From NCBI GenBank assembly GCA_030015575.1, contig CM057342.1, forward strand, positions 263,958,867 through 264,022,866: a DNA stretch of 64,000 nt, given 5' to 3'. This document shows, piece after piece, positions 34,081 to 45,237 of the stretch. The first letter of the stretch is position 1. The number at the start of each line of letters is the position of its first letter. The stretch is from Agapanthus africanus (Eukaryota > Streptophyta > Magnoliopsida > Asparagales > Amaryllidaceae). Under the pieces are notes generated by a model. That model had not been told where the DNA came from and did not search any database. It saw nothing but the letters and a program-made list of their open reading frames with translations. A program made the position numbers and the translations under genes.

Positions 34081-36879
34081 TCCAGGTAGCGACCATATCA
34101 CGCCTTAATCAAGATAATAATACGGATTATTGACCGAACCCGCTTGTTATACTGAGCTGGGGAACGTTGGTCCCGCTCAAACTTATAATTGTTATAAGAC
34201 AGAGCAGGAAATTGGGGAATACCAGATTTCCCGTGCCGCCCAAACGAAGAGAGTGCATGCTGATGCATCATCTTCGGGTGTGTTCATTATACAGAACTGT
34301 TTCTCAATGTCCTTTACGTCCTGGGTATATGATACCAGATGAGGATCCCAGATATGTAATCTGTTACATAGGGCTACAGAAAGGTAGAGAACTGAGAACG
34401 GGTGATAAGTTTCATGAGGCAGAAAACGGGGCAAGAGTTGCAGCCAAGTCTATTGGTCACTGTCACCCTGTATTACAATACATTGATTCTGAACGAATGT
34501 TATTAGATACCGAACCTGATATACAAAATCATATCAGTCTCTTCATTAATAAAGAAATGATAAAATTTTGTATTGTTGGATAATGTTTTGAACATTTCCT
34601 ATATCAAAAGTTGATCGGTTCAGGCACGTTATCTAAAAGCATTGATGTTCTAAATCAAACTACAGTTCTTAGTATACAGAATACACACAAGAGGAAGAGT
34701 TCAGAAATGAACAAATGCTTCTTGAGGTATTGTAGACTAGGTCATATCAATGCGACCCGACTAGCTAAGTTCCACATAGATGCATATTTAAAACAGTTTG
34801 AATCTACATCTTATGAAACTTGCCAGTCATGTCACAAAGATAAGATGACCATAGCTCCGTTTATTAGAAACAGAGAAAGAGTTAGTGAACTCTTGGGATG
34901 ATACATGTTGATGTATGTAGGTCCCCTGTCTACACATGCCTGGACTGGTTCTTTATACTTCATTACGTTCTCTGATGATCTTTCGAGATTCAGACCTATG
35001 TTCCTGTTGAAACATGAGGCCGAACCTTTTGAGATATTCACAGAATATAAGTTAGAAGTAGAGAACCAAAATACGGGTATAAGTATTATGTCCTTTGATG
35101 TAATCAAGGAGGAGAATACTTGAGCACGGAAATTCCTGAACTATTCTAAAGGAGAATGAGATTCTCTCTCAGAATTACTCCTCCGTATACACCATAGCAC
35201 GATGGTATATCGGGACGGAGCAGATACACCCTATTTGATATGGTGTGCTCTATGAAGAGTACTACTGAGTTACCTTTTTCCTTTTTGGGAGTTATGCACT
35301 TGAGAAGTTGCATACCTATTGAATAGGGTTCCAATCAAATCAATTGCCTACCATTTCATATGTGATATGGAAAGGGAAGAGCCCATATCTTAAGATAGTT
35401 AAGATTTGGGGTTGTCCGGCCTATGTCTAAAAGCAAAATCTGGACAAGCTCGAGGCAAGATCTGTTATGTAGAACTGGAAATGTTCCAGCTATACAAACT
35501 GCAGCTGATGATTTGAAAGAACCAAAGGATTCAATAGTTACCAACGAACCTCAGCCTCTTCGCCGATCTAGTAGGGTTCCTCAACCACCTGAGAGATACT
35601 ACGGTTTCTCTATGACAGTGGGAGTGAGGATTACATCATAAGATGATGACCCAACTAGTTTCGAGCTGGCCATCAGGAGTGGGACTCTGTAAGAATGGCT
35701 GGATGCTTAGCAATCTGAGATGGAATCCATGTACACCAACAAAGTATGGACTTTGGTTGCAATATCTGAAGGGTTAAATCCCCATCAGGAGCAAGTATAT
35801 CTTGAGAAGATTACTTGGTGTAGATGGAAAAGTTGAGACTTTCAAAGCTAGACTTGTTAATGGTTTTCGTCATCGACCAGGCGTGGATAATGATGAAACC
35901 TTTTCCAATATCTATGCTTAAGTCCATCCAGATCCTACTTACCACGGCTACATACCATGACTACGATATCTGGTGGTTGGGTGTCATGACTGCTTTTCTA
36001 AATGATGTTTTAGAAGAGTGCGTCTATAAGTACACAGCCAGAGGGCTTCGTAAACAGTGGGAGCAGCGGAAACGTGTACAAGATGCTTTATTGGATAAAG
36101 CAGGTATCACGGAGTTGGAACATCTGTTTTGATGTAGTAGTCAAAGAGTTTGACATCATCAAAATGGTAGATGAACCTTGTATAAACAAAAAGGTAGTAG
36201 GGAGTATGGTGGCGATCCTCGTAGAGTACGTGGATGACATACTCTTGATAGGGAAGGAGTTTCCTATGCTACGCTCGGTCAATCTCCGGTTATCACAAGA
36301 ATTCTCCATAATAGGATCAAAGTGATACCTACTAAATCCTGGATTTTGGATCTATGAGATAGATCTAATTGGATGTTAGGATTCTCACTAGATGTAGTGA
36401 GATGGTATCAATCGATTCTGGGGAGAATCACTGGAAAGGTTCCAGGGTGATAAAGACGACTGAGTGTCAGTCACAGGCATTATCTTTACCCTCAGTAAAG
36501 GGACGGTATGGTGGAAGAGTTCCAAGCTAGATACCGTGACATACTAGACGATAAAGGCACGATACATCGCTACTTAAGATGCTACCAAAGTGGCTGTCTG
36601 GGTGTATATTGGTTCATGAGATGAACTTAGTTCCTCCCATTGTGTGACAATGGGGTTGTGGCTTATGCCAAGGAACGTCCGTCCCATCAGTGATCCAGAC
36701 ATATTCTAAGGCAGTATCACCTGATCATGGAGATGGTTGATCTCCAGGGGATCGAGGTTAGGAGAGTAGACTCAGAGGACAACACAGCGGATCCACTCAC
36801 AAAGGCCTGTTCCCAGAGAGAGACTTTTATGGGATGGTTGAGTATGAGATACTACAACCACTGCTATCAGATGGCCCTA
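34081..36879 (+). pseudogene. Copia E pol remnants
   Basis: Fragments in the right order but different frames: a protease-like NGARVAAKSIG near 34430; GAG-pre-integrase with LRYCRLGHINATRLAK and CQSCHKDKM near 34730-34860; integrase start near 34915-35020 (PLSTHAWTGSLYFITFSDD); integrase C-terminal part near 35400 (WGCPAYV); RT with DIWWLGVMTAFLN near 35970 and YVDDILLIG near 36225; RNase H tail with VDSEDNTADPLTKA near 36765. Multiple stops and internal deletions. No functional protein could be made. Confidence 0.9.
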
Positions 36880-36894
36880 GTGCAAGTGGGAGAT
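36880..36894 (+). promoter_or_regulatory. Polypurine tract, copia E
   Basis: GTGCAAGTGGGAGAT ends one base before the 3' LTR. The same tract precedes the 3' LTR of the copia at 5640, so it is conserved while the proteins are not. Confidence 0.85.
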
Positions 36895-39104
36895 TGTTAG
36901 TTATATGTATGCCCTAGAGGCCATTACTATACATAGGATGTATATTATAGTGGATGCTGGGACATATATAGGGAGGACTTTCTTGCTCGACATGATAGTA
37001 TGCTATCTGGTTGATCTTTACCTTAACGTGTATACTGATTGTCTCTCTGTTACATGTTGGTAAAGCCCTTAGGATCTGTACTTGACTACCTGGACTATGA
37101 TGCGGATCATACTAGTGGGGACATGATAGTCCATAAGTACATCCTTCAAAGTCTCTAGTCGTGGGTGTATCGAGACGGGGCATCGATATACCAGAGTAGA
37201 CTAGCGTATACCTTCTCGACCCATACAGATGGGCGATGGATGATCCCATATCCATTGGTGTTTGACATCAGAGATGATATACGGGTGCTCAGTAGAGACT
37301 GGGTACACTGGACGGACTCGCCGAGAACTCCCAGATGGTATTATACCTCACGTCAGATGGCAGTTCTCTGGTGACACTGGTACAGAGTAGTCTGTTGACC
37401 CGAGATCGTCATAGAGTCTTGTGTGGTTCCCACTGTGCTTTGATTTCCATCTTACCACGTCCAAGAGGGCGTGCAAAACGGTGGTTTTTGGGTACAGTCC
37501 CGAGTCACATGGAGGCAATGAGCGATAGGAGGGGATTCGTCTCTCCCGGTATAGGGAGTTGATGTTGCACTGTGTTCGATTGGCTATAACAGGAAGTCCC
37601 TGGCCAGGGCTGATCAGAGAATTGCTGGTAAGTGTTACCAGTAGTTTCTCGACCCGTTATGAGCCTCATATCGACACGACTTATCGAGCTATTGGGGTCT
37701 GACGTTTACCACCCCTAGGCAAGATATGCGACATATCAGACGATCAGACCGGACTGTACGGTAGTGTTACTGGTCGGATTCGCAGGAGTGTGAGCGGGCT
37801 TGCTCGTCGATCTTCTGATCGCTCAATACCCGGGTGGCCGTTACGTTTAGCAGACCGCTTGCGGCTTGTGGGTGTTTGATATGATCATCACCTGCTGCCG
37901 GCGTATTGACGAGTCTTTAGAGTCCTACACAGAGGTTTCCTGGCTCAAGCGAAACGAAATAGGAGCGCATATGAGATATGTGCGGGACCGAGAATAATGC
38001 GTGTATGTGATACCGTATTACATTCTCGCGATGAATGTATCGAATGGTTGTATGCGATATAACCTAGTTATCGATTCAAGCGTTGATTCGATAAGCCGAT
38101 ACATTGTATCCTAGTCGGTTGTGTGCGACATGACCGGATCATTGAATCAAGTGTTGATTTAATGATTTAATGTATAATTATATATTTGATATATTACTTT
38201 GCATTAACTAGTAATGGTTCACTTTAAATGGATTTTCTCACTTGGATTGTGCAAGTTGTATATGTGATATACTTTTATGCACATGCTTGTATCATGTTTG
38301 ATGATACATGTCTACTTGAGTTTGTGTAAAGATTAAATCATGGTTATTTAAATGGTTAGGGTTTTGTTTTTCATATCTATTTATTCATTTATTTTCTTTT
38401 TGGAAAAAGAAATGAGAAGAATGGTGGCTTTCTTTGTTTATATTTGAAGATTCATGAAGCTTTGACTTTGTCCACCATTCTTATCTTATGCTTAACCCTA
38501 ACCATTTGATTTAACCCTAGTTTAATCTCTACACTTGACCATGGTTTGCTTATGATAAGGATTGATTTTCTTTTCTATTTGATTATTCTTATCATAACAA
38601 TTTCCTTCTTCTTCTTCATTTCTTCAAGTGAAGAAAGCTTGCCTCCATCAATGGCAAGTGATGAAAAAGAGTGAGAAATCCAAATCTAAAGTCTACCCAC
38701 TTCCTATTTCTTCATCCTCTACCTCTTGCCAAGTAGTAGAGTGTGTTTTCTTCACAAGTTTCATGACTTGGTGAAGTGAGAGCTTGATCTTGCGATGCTT
38801 CGACGTAGATCATCTTCGGCATGGACATCGACGACCTAGCTCGCTTATTCTCCGATGAAGTCGACGCTAGAGCCCGGATTCTTTTTGGACAGTGGAGAGG
38901 ACTTCGTTGCGGAGCTATGGAGGTGGAGAACCGGATCTACAAAGGTTGTATTTCCGTATCTCTTAGTTAATTGTTAACTAGTTAGCTTTTTCGCCTAGTT
39001 TTCTAGCAAACGATCCGTAGTCGGGTCTCTCGGCACCCATAAATTTTTATATTGGCATGTTCGATGCCTTGTGAGACCTCACTAGGGTGCCTAGGAACCC
39101 TACA
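36895..39104 (+). repeat. 3' LTR of copia E (2210 bp)
   Basis: Same length and termini as the 5' LTR; about ten substitutions seen by eye (for example near 36948, 37102, 37125, 38110, 38486 and 38892). Confidence 0.95.
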
Positions 39105-40690
39105 GAACGGACTAAAGAGACTCTTGAGACGCCAAAGTGTACCCCTTAAGCAAACTGCGCGACAAGCACGGTTCTATAACAGGATCTGGAATGTTCCCGG
39201 AATTCAACGAAAGTTGCCCAACGGGAGAATGGAAACGATCTGGCTTGGATATGTTCAATCCAAGAAACGGGAGCTACTCCGTGACTGCTACATCATACAT
39301 GACTTTGACGAAGAAGGAGATGCTCTGGGGGAAGATGCTAACCCCGAGCCAGAAAGAGCTCCCGCCGTGAAAATGCCCAGTCCGTCGTTCGAAGAACAAA
39401 TGGACAAGGTTATAAGGGAAGCAGGTCAAAAGGTTTGAGATGACCATAATCGCGAAATGGCCATCTACGAGAAAGTCAGGATGCAACGCCTCCTTCAACA
39501 GGCTGTGAAAAATGAAAATACTCCTCCTTGTCAACCCGTTGTACAAAAGGCCCGACGCAGAGGCAGAAACAAACCAAAGAACGGGAAAGACGTTCGACAG
39601 CGACAAAGCGGGTCCAAGAAGCCGCGCGATCAGGAATTGAGCAGTCCGGATTCGTCTCTTATAAAAAAGATGGGTCAAGCATATTCTTTTCCCCAAGACA
39701 AGACAAGGAAGATATTCGAACTTGTCATAAAACATCAAATGATGACACTCCCGGAGTCCAAGCACCCCGAGCAAGTAGGCGAAGTCTCTCACCCGGACTA
39801 TTGCTCCTATCACAGGGCAATAGGACATCCTCTCGAAGACTGCTTCACATTTAAAGACTGGGTAGAAGACCGGTATCAACAAGGTAGGTTCGCTCTATCC
39901 AGCAGCTGGAGGGTAACCCCGCCGCAGAAGCATGAGTCCAAAGCCGCGAGAGTAGAACCAGATCAACATCGGTCTTGGAAGCGATCTCGTACCTGCCACG
40001 TGATAATGCTGTCAGAAGAAGAGCCCGAGAATGTGGATAACCTCTCCTGGTGCTTTGAAAACGATGATGGCGAGGTCATCTCAGAGTTTCCACCGGCGCC
40101 AAAAGAGCTGGAAGATGGAATACATACCACTGCAGATAACGTCAAGAAAATTAATTTGGGGACGGCAAGTGACCCGCGGCCGACATTCTTCAGCGAGCTG
40201 CTGTCTGAAGAAAGGGTGGCTACACTAAAGGACGTGCTTATGCAGCATAAAGACTGCTTTGCATGGAGCTATTCCAAGATGCCAGGATTAGATCCAGAGA
40301 TTGCTGTGCACAAATTGGCGATATCTCCGGACGTCAAGCCGATCAAACAAGCGCCGAGAAGAATGCGGCTCGAGCTTGAGATGAGCATCAACGCCGAGGT
40401 CAAGAAGCTAATCGACTCTGGCTTCATCCAAGAGGTTCAATATCCTGACTGGATCGCCAGCATCGTCCCAGTGATGAAGAAGAATGGGACGGTGCGCATA
40501 TGTGTGGACTTTCGAGATCTCAACAAAGCTTGTCCAAAGGACGACTTCCCAGTACCAGTCACTGAGCTGATGATAGATAATACGTCCACTCACGAAGTCT
40601 TCTCCTTCATGGACGGATCATCAGGATACAATCAGATAAAGATGCATCCCGAAGACCAGAAGCATACCGCCTTCCGGACCCCCTTTGGGT
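39105..40690 (+). pseudogene. Third zinc-knuckle module and RT N-terminal part, element B
   Basis: Resumes the element B frame after copia E. It encodes RLLRRQSVPLKQTARQ, the REAGQKV segment (ending in TGA at 39436-39438, an arginine in element A), EMAIYEKVRMQRLLQQ, the knuckle YCSYHRAIGHPLEDCFTFKDW, then SEFPPAPKELEDGIHTTADN and RT fingers with RICVDFRDLNKACPKDDFP and SSGYNQIKMHPEDQKHTAF. The reading frame shifts near 40690, inside RT, and continues in another frame. Confidence 0.9.
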
Positions 40691-41319
40691 ATATTCTGCT
40701 ACAAGGTGATGCCTTTTGGTCTAAAGAACGCCGGTGCCAACTACCAGAGGGCCATGACAAAGATCTTCGATGACCTCATACATGAAATCGTAGAATGCTA
40801 TATCGACGACCTTGTGGTAAAAAGCAAATCATACGAGGAACATTTAGAGCATCTGAAGACCGTATTTCAACGCCTTCGGCAATACAACTTGAAGATGAAC
40901 CCTCTTAAATACGTGTTCGGAGTTTCCTTGGGAAAATTCCTGGGATTCATCGTTCGACACCGAGGTATCGAGATAGATCCGTCGAAGATCAAGGCGATCA
41001 TGGAAATGCCTCCGCCAAGAACTCTTAAGCAACCGCGGTCTCTCCAAGGGAAGCTCGCGTATATCTGGCGATTTATAGCCAATCTTTCCAGCAAGTGTCG
41101 CCCCTACAGTCACTTAATGAAGAAGGGAACTCCGTTCATCTGGGATCACAAATGCCAAAGCGCACTGGATGAAATCAAGCAATACTTATAGAATCCACCA
41201 GTACTGGCCGCTCCCGTTAAAGGAAAACCTCTTATTCTGTATACAACCGCCCTTGAAGGTTCCTTGGGCGCATATGGGCATAAGAGAACGACCAAGGGAA
41301 GGAGAGAGCCCTCTACTAT
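40685..41319 (+). pseudogene. RT palm and thumb, element B
   Basis: Encodes FCYKVMPFGLKNAGANYQRAM, the catalytic CYIDDLVVKSK (intact YIDD, unlike element A), FLGFIVRHRGIEIDPSK and KLAYIWRFIANLSSKCRPYS. It ends at TAG 41189-41191 where element A has CAG. A further frame change near 41260 precedes the RNase H part. Confidence 0.93.
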
Positions 41320-42457
41320 TTGAGTCGAGTTCTCTTGGGGGCAGAAAACAACTATTCTCCCATTGAAAAACACTGCCTAGCGTTGATATTCGCGATAACG
41401 AAGCTCAGACACTATGCGTTGGCACATGAGGTCCATCTCATATCAAAAGTGGATCCTCTCAAATATTTGATGTCAAAAGCCATATTAACGGGGCGTCTCG
41501 CTAAATGGGCCCTACTCTTGATGGAATTCTCTATAACTTATCGGCCTCTTAAGGCAGTGAAAGGCCAGGCTATCGCCGACTTCCTCGCTGAGCACCCGAT
41601 ACCCGCCGATTCTCCTTTGAACTGCGAATTGCCAGACGAACATGCGTTTGACACGATCGACGGGAATGATACCCGGTGGGAACTCTATTTTGATGGAGCG
41701 TCCTCCATGAAGAAGCATAAACAAAGCACCCCCGTAATCAAATCAGGGGTAGGCCTCATCTTCGTGACTCCACAGGGAGGGATAATGTGCTTCGCCTTCT
41801 CCTTAACAGAGCCGAGAACGAACAATGAGGCCGAATATGAAGCTTTAATAGCAGGTCTCGAGATCGCCATCGACATGGGAATTGAAAACCTTCTTATATA
41901 CGGAGACTCCCAACTGGTCGTTAGTCAAGTAAACGACGACTATCAGACGTGCAAGCCTAAGTTGGTGAAATACGGGCGAGAGAGTACAGCGACTGCTGAC
42001 TCAAATTTCTACCTACACCTTGGAAAGCATACCACGTGCGGAAAATAGCAAAGCAGATGCATTAGCCAAGCTCGCTAAAGAACTGGCTGACGAAAATCTC
42101 GATGATGTGAGGATCGTTGTGCAAAGCCGTCGGGTTCTTGCATCAGCAGAAATATCTCCGGAGTTGTCCGAAGAAAAAGAAGCGACTGAGCAAATGACTC
42201 TGCAAATAAAAGACCAGGAAAAGGTTACGGATTGGAGAGAAGTCTTTATAGACTACTTCAAATCCCGTCGAACACCTGAAGATGCGTCCTCGAAACATCA
42301 GCTCATGAAGCGAGCTCTATCTTTCGCCTTTGTTAATGATACTCTGTATAAGAGATCGTTCGATTCTTTGTTGCTAAGATGCCTGGGACCTGAAGAGGCA
42401 AAGAGAGTCGTCCAAGAAACTCACGACGGACTCTGCGGTCTCACCAAGCCGGCCTGA
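41320..42457 (+). pseudogene. RNase H and archaeal-type RNase H, element B
   Basis: First domain tail SPIEKHCLALIFAITKLRHYAL, linker KGQAIADFLAEHPIPAD, then the archaeal-type RNase H with all three acids visible: LYFDGASS, NNEAEYEALIAGLEIA and YGDSQLVVSQV. A frame change near 41975 precedes ESIPRAENSKADALAKLAKEL. The dual RNase H defines the Tat lineage. The segment after it (VFIDYFKSRRTPEDASS) links to integrase. Confidence 0.93.
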
Positions 42458-43480
42458 AGATGAAGCTGAAGATCAAACGGATGGGTTATTATTGGCCCAC
42501 GATGATCCAAGACTGCCTCGAATACGCGAAGCAGTGCCATTCGTGCCAGATTCATGGGGACTTTATCCATCAGCATCCAAATCCACTACACCCAATAGTG
42601 GCTAGCTGGCCGTTCGAAATGTGGGGGACTTATATAATCGGCCCTATCGAACCGGCATTGTCCAGAGGACATCGATTCATTTTGGCGACAACTGATTACT
42701 TCTCCAAATGGGCAGAAGCAGTACCGTTGAGGGAAGTGAAGGCGGAGAATATCCTCCATTTCTTCAAGACACACGTTATTTATCGGTTCGGTACTCCGTG
42801 ACGGATTATCTCCGATAATGGGCCAGCCTATAGAAGCCACAAGATCAGCCGCTTCGCACAACAACATAACATAGACTGGAGATACTCTTCGGTCCATAAT
42901 CCCCGAGCTAACGGTCTAGCTGAGGCTTTTAGCAAGACCTTGACGAAGATCGTGAAAAAGACGGTATCTCGAAATAAGAAGGACTGGAACGAGAGACCGC
43001 ACGAAGCTCTCTGGGCGTTTCGAACTACGTTCAAAACGGCCACGAACATAACGCCGTACGCGCTGGTATTCGGTACGGAAGCCGTACTCCCCCTCGAGAT
43101 AGAGTTACCCTCTCTACGAGTGATAGTTCATTACGAGCCAACGGACGAAGAGAATGCTCACCTTCGGCTTGAGGAACTCGATGCCCTTGATGAAACCCGG
43201 CTCATAGCGCAACAAAATCTGGAGGCTTATAAAGCAAAGATGACGCACTCATATGAGAAATTGACTAGGCCGAGAACATTCCGTCAAGGCGAACTCGTGC
43301 TATGGTCAAAAGACCTATGATCCCCAATCATGCCAAACGGGGGAAATTCGAGCCGAACTATGAAGGCCTGTATATCATAGACAAGGTCTACCAGGGTGGG
43401 GCCCATCTACTCATGGACATGCATGTGAAAGGCCCTTCAGGCCAATAAATGGTCGCTTCCTGAAAAAGTACTACGCTTGA
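42458..43480 (+). pseudogene. Integrase, element B
   Basis: Zinc-binding segment CLEYAKQCHSCQIHGDF, then the core. The first catalytic position reads WGTYIIGPI; family members have aspartate where this copy has tyrosine (codon 42631-42633). The second acid is in ISDNGPAY and the third in GLAEAFSKTL. A TGA at 42799-42801 (arginine expected) and a TGA at 43318-43320 interrupt it. The C-terminal part GKFEPNYEG.YIIDKVYQGG and GRFLKKYYA ends at TGA 43478-43480, the end of pol. No chromodomain is visible. Confidence 0.9.
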
Positions 43481-43579
43481 TGAGTCACGGCCTAGGTCAA
43501 TGATAAATGACGACGACTATGTCCGTTCTCTATCTTCCTAAGCCTAAACTCTGTAATTAGTAGCCGGCCTCCTTTTCAC

Positions 43580-43700
43580 GGACCGAAATGTCCTAAAACT
43601 AACAACGGACTGAAACGTCCTTAAACTAACAACGGACCGAAACGTCCTTAAACTAACAACGGACCGAAACGTCCTTAAACTAACAATGGACCACTATGTC
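43580..43700 (+). repeat. 27-bp tandem array after pol, element B
   Basis: Four to five units with dyads GGACCGAAATGTCC (43580), GGACTGAAACGTCC (43607), then GGACCGAAACGTCC at 43634 and 43661, and a decayed copy at 43688. Same GGAC-N6-GTCC architecture as in the LTRs, at strict 27-base spacing. Confidence 0.9.
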
Positions 43701-43921
43701 TTAAAATTAGCTGTTGACTGAGACATCGATAAACTACTGTGTACTACAGCATCCCAAGGCTGACACACAAAAAAAGAGAAAAGAAAAAAGAGAATAAAAA
43801 AACGGTATGTCCATAAGCAAAAAGGGCACGGATGAAAACCCGAAAGGGCTCCGTGAGTAAAAACAGCGGGGCTACCGGCGAGTTTTATGAAAACCTGAAA
43901 GGGCGCAATCTCGTTAAAAGA

Positions 43922-44139
43922 CACTTGCAAGGTCCTCTCGACTTTGTGAGGAGAAACCACCTGCGTGAGATCCTTACGACTCACAATGGAGCAATACACT
44001 TAGGGATCCCCATGATTCCTAAGGAGAAATTACACTTGCGAGATCCTCACGACTCGTAAGGAGAACCCTCTTATGAGACCCTCACGGCACATAAGATTCA
44101 AAAGTCTTAAGCTACAGGGATCTGAACCTGTTCTTAAGC
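43922..44139 (+). repeat. 3' UTR hairpin module 1
   Basis: Five consecutive stem-loops with a loop close to ATCCTCACGA, ended by a longer hairpin whose arms are CTTAAG...CAGG and CCTG...CTTAAG (about 44106-44137). Stems include CTTGCGAG/CTCGTAAG and CTTAGG/CCTAAG. Modules 2 and 3 repeat this order. 43740-43920 is A-rich sequence without a recognised feature. Confidence 0.8.
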
Positions 44140-44272
44140 GGCCACCACAACCTCCAATTTTTCCTTACAAGCGGTTCAATATTGACCCTTGTATACAATC
44201 CACGGGCACGAATGAACATTTCCCTAACAGAGTCCCACCAGCGACTAGGGATATGCTCATACGGTGAACAAA

Positions 44273-44487
44273 CACTTATAGGTCCTCTCGACTTGCAAGG
44301 AGAAAACACTCTTGTAAGATCCTTACGACTTATAAGAGAACACACATTTAGGAATCCTCACGATTCTTAAGGAGAAAACGCACCTACGAGATCCTCACGA
44401 CTCGTAGGGAGAAACACCTTTATGAGACCCTTACGGCTCATGAAGTCAAAAGCCTTAGTCGACGGGATCCTAACCCTGTCTGCTAAG
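44273..44487 (+). repeat. 3' UTR hairpin module 2
   Basis: Five stem-loops and a terminal hairpin. The best are CCTACGAG (44383-44390) with CTCGTAGG (44401-44408) and CTCTTGTAAG with CTTATAAGAG. The terminal hairpin has arms CTTAG...GGG and CCC...CTAAG around 44453-44486. Loops keep ATCC(T/C)(C/T)ACG(A/G). Confidence 0.85.
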
Positions 44488-44513
44488 CCACCTTTGTTCG
44501 ACATCGACAGAGG

Positions 44514-44676
44514 CAAATGATGATTCTCTCCTGGCAATATCCCAGTTGTAGCGATGCTGATGCCTAAATCGGTATCAAACTCCAAGTCCATTCATGGTAA
44601 ATGATGATTCGCTCCTGGAAATATTCCAGTCACAACGATGCTGATGCTGAGATTGGCACCAGATTCCAAGTTCCAC
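44514..44676 (+). repeat. Direct duplication of about 80 bp in 3' UTR
   Basis: Two copies start at AAATGATGATTC (about 44516 and 44601); each continues with CTCCTGG.AATAT and CGATGCTGATGC. No coding potential. Confidence 0.7.
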
Positions 44677-44699
44677 ACTCGCGATAAAAAATCAGCGAG

Positions 44700-44930
44700 C
44701 CAAAAATGCATATGAAATAGCCGAAATGATGGGGCAACTTGCAACAAAATCAGCAAGTAAAAATATATGCATACAAAATAGCCGAAATGGTTGGGCAACT
44801 CGCAATAAAAAAAGCAAGTAAAAAGAAAAAATAGCCGAAATGATTGGGCAACGTGAAAAATAGCCGAAATTATTGGGCAATCGTGACTTTCGCGATATAA
44901 AAAGCTGAAATGATAGAGCATCGCGGAAAG
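44700..44930 (+). repeat. TAGCCGAAATGATTGGGCAAC repeat stretch
   Basis: About five imperfect copies of a segment with core AGCCGAAATGATTGGGCAAC, separated by AT-rich spacers with CGCAATAAAAAA and GCAAGTAAAAA. It also reads GCGA...TCGC type inverted repeats near 44885-44930. Confidence 0.7.
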
Positions 44931-44987
44931 AAATAAAAATAAATGAAAGAATTAAACTTTTTGCCCTACAGGTGAAATCACGTCGAT

Positions 44988-45008
44988 CCCTGTATACAAT
45001 CCAGGGGC
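44988..45008 (+). repeat. LTR-type TATACAATCC hairpin in 3' UTR
   Basis: CCCTGTATACAATCCAGGGG: the arms CCCTG and CAGGG are fully complementary around TATACAATC. Preceded by GCCCTACAGGTGA, as the LTR copy is by GCCCTACGGGTGA. Another copy near 44188 has TTGTATACAATCCACGGGCA. Confidence 0.7.
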
Positions 45009-45237
45009 ACAAACAAAGAGGGAATCATACCTTACCACTAGGCTTTATCGAAACGAAGCCAAATCTCAACGGTTCAGGGATAGCCTAGAAATCATCAAGA
45101 ACGTTCCTCCCCATTCCAGCAGGATTCAGACGCTGCAATCAACCCTGGAGCTACGGCGAAGCCCCTACTCCAAATCTCGATGGTTCCCAGACAACCTGGA
45201 GACCGCTTCGATATTCGTCTCATTACAACAGACGCAA

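Larger units (their letters stand above)
28726..39104 (+). mobile_element. Ty1/copia element E, complete but non-coding
   Basis: It has two 2210-bp LTRs (28726-30935 and 36895-39104), a tRNA-Met-type primer site, a purine tract and 5-bp target duplications. The LTRs show only about ten differences by eye, so the insertion is young. Yet the interior has no gag, a 3.1-kb non-coding leader, and only fragments of protease, integrase, RT and RNase H. That combination points to a non-autonomous copia family moved by proteins supplied elsewhere. Confidence 0.95.
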
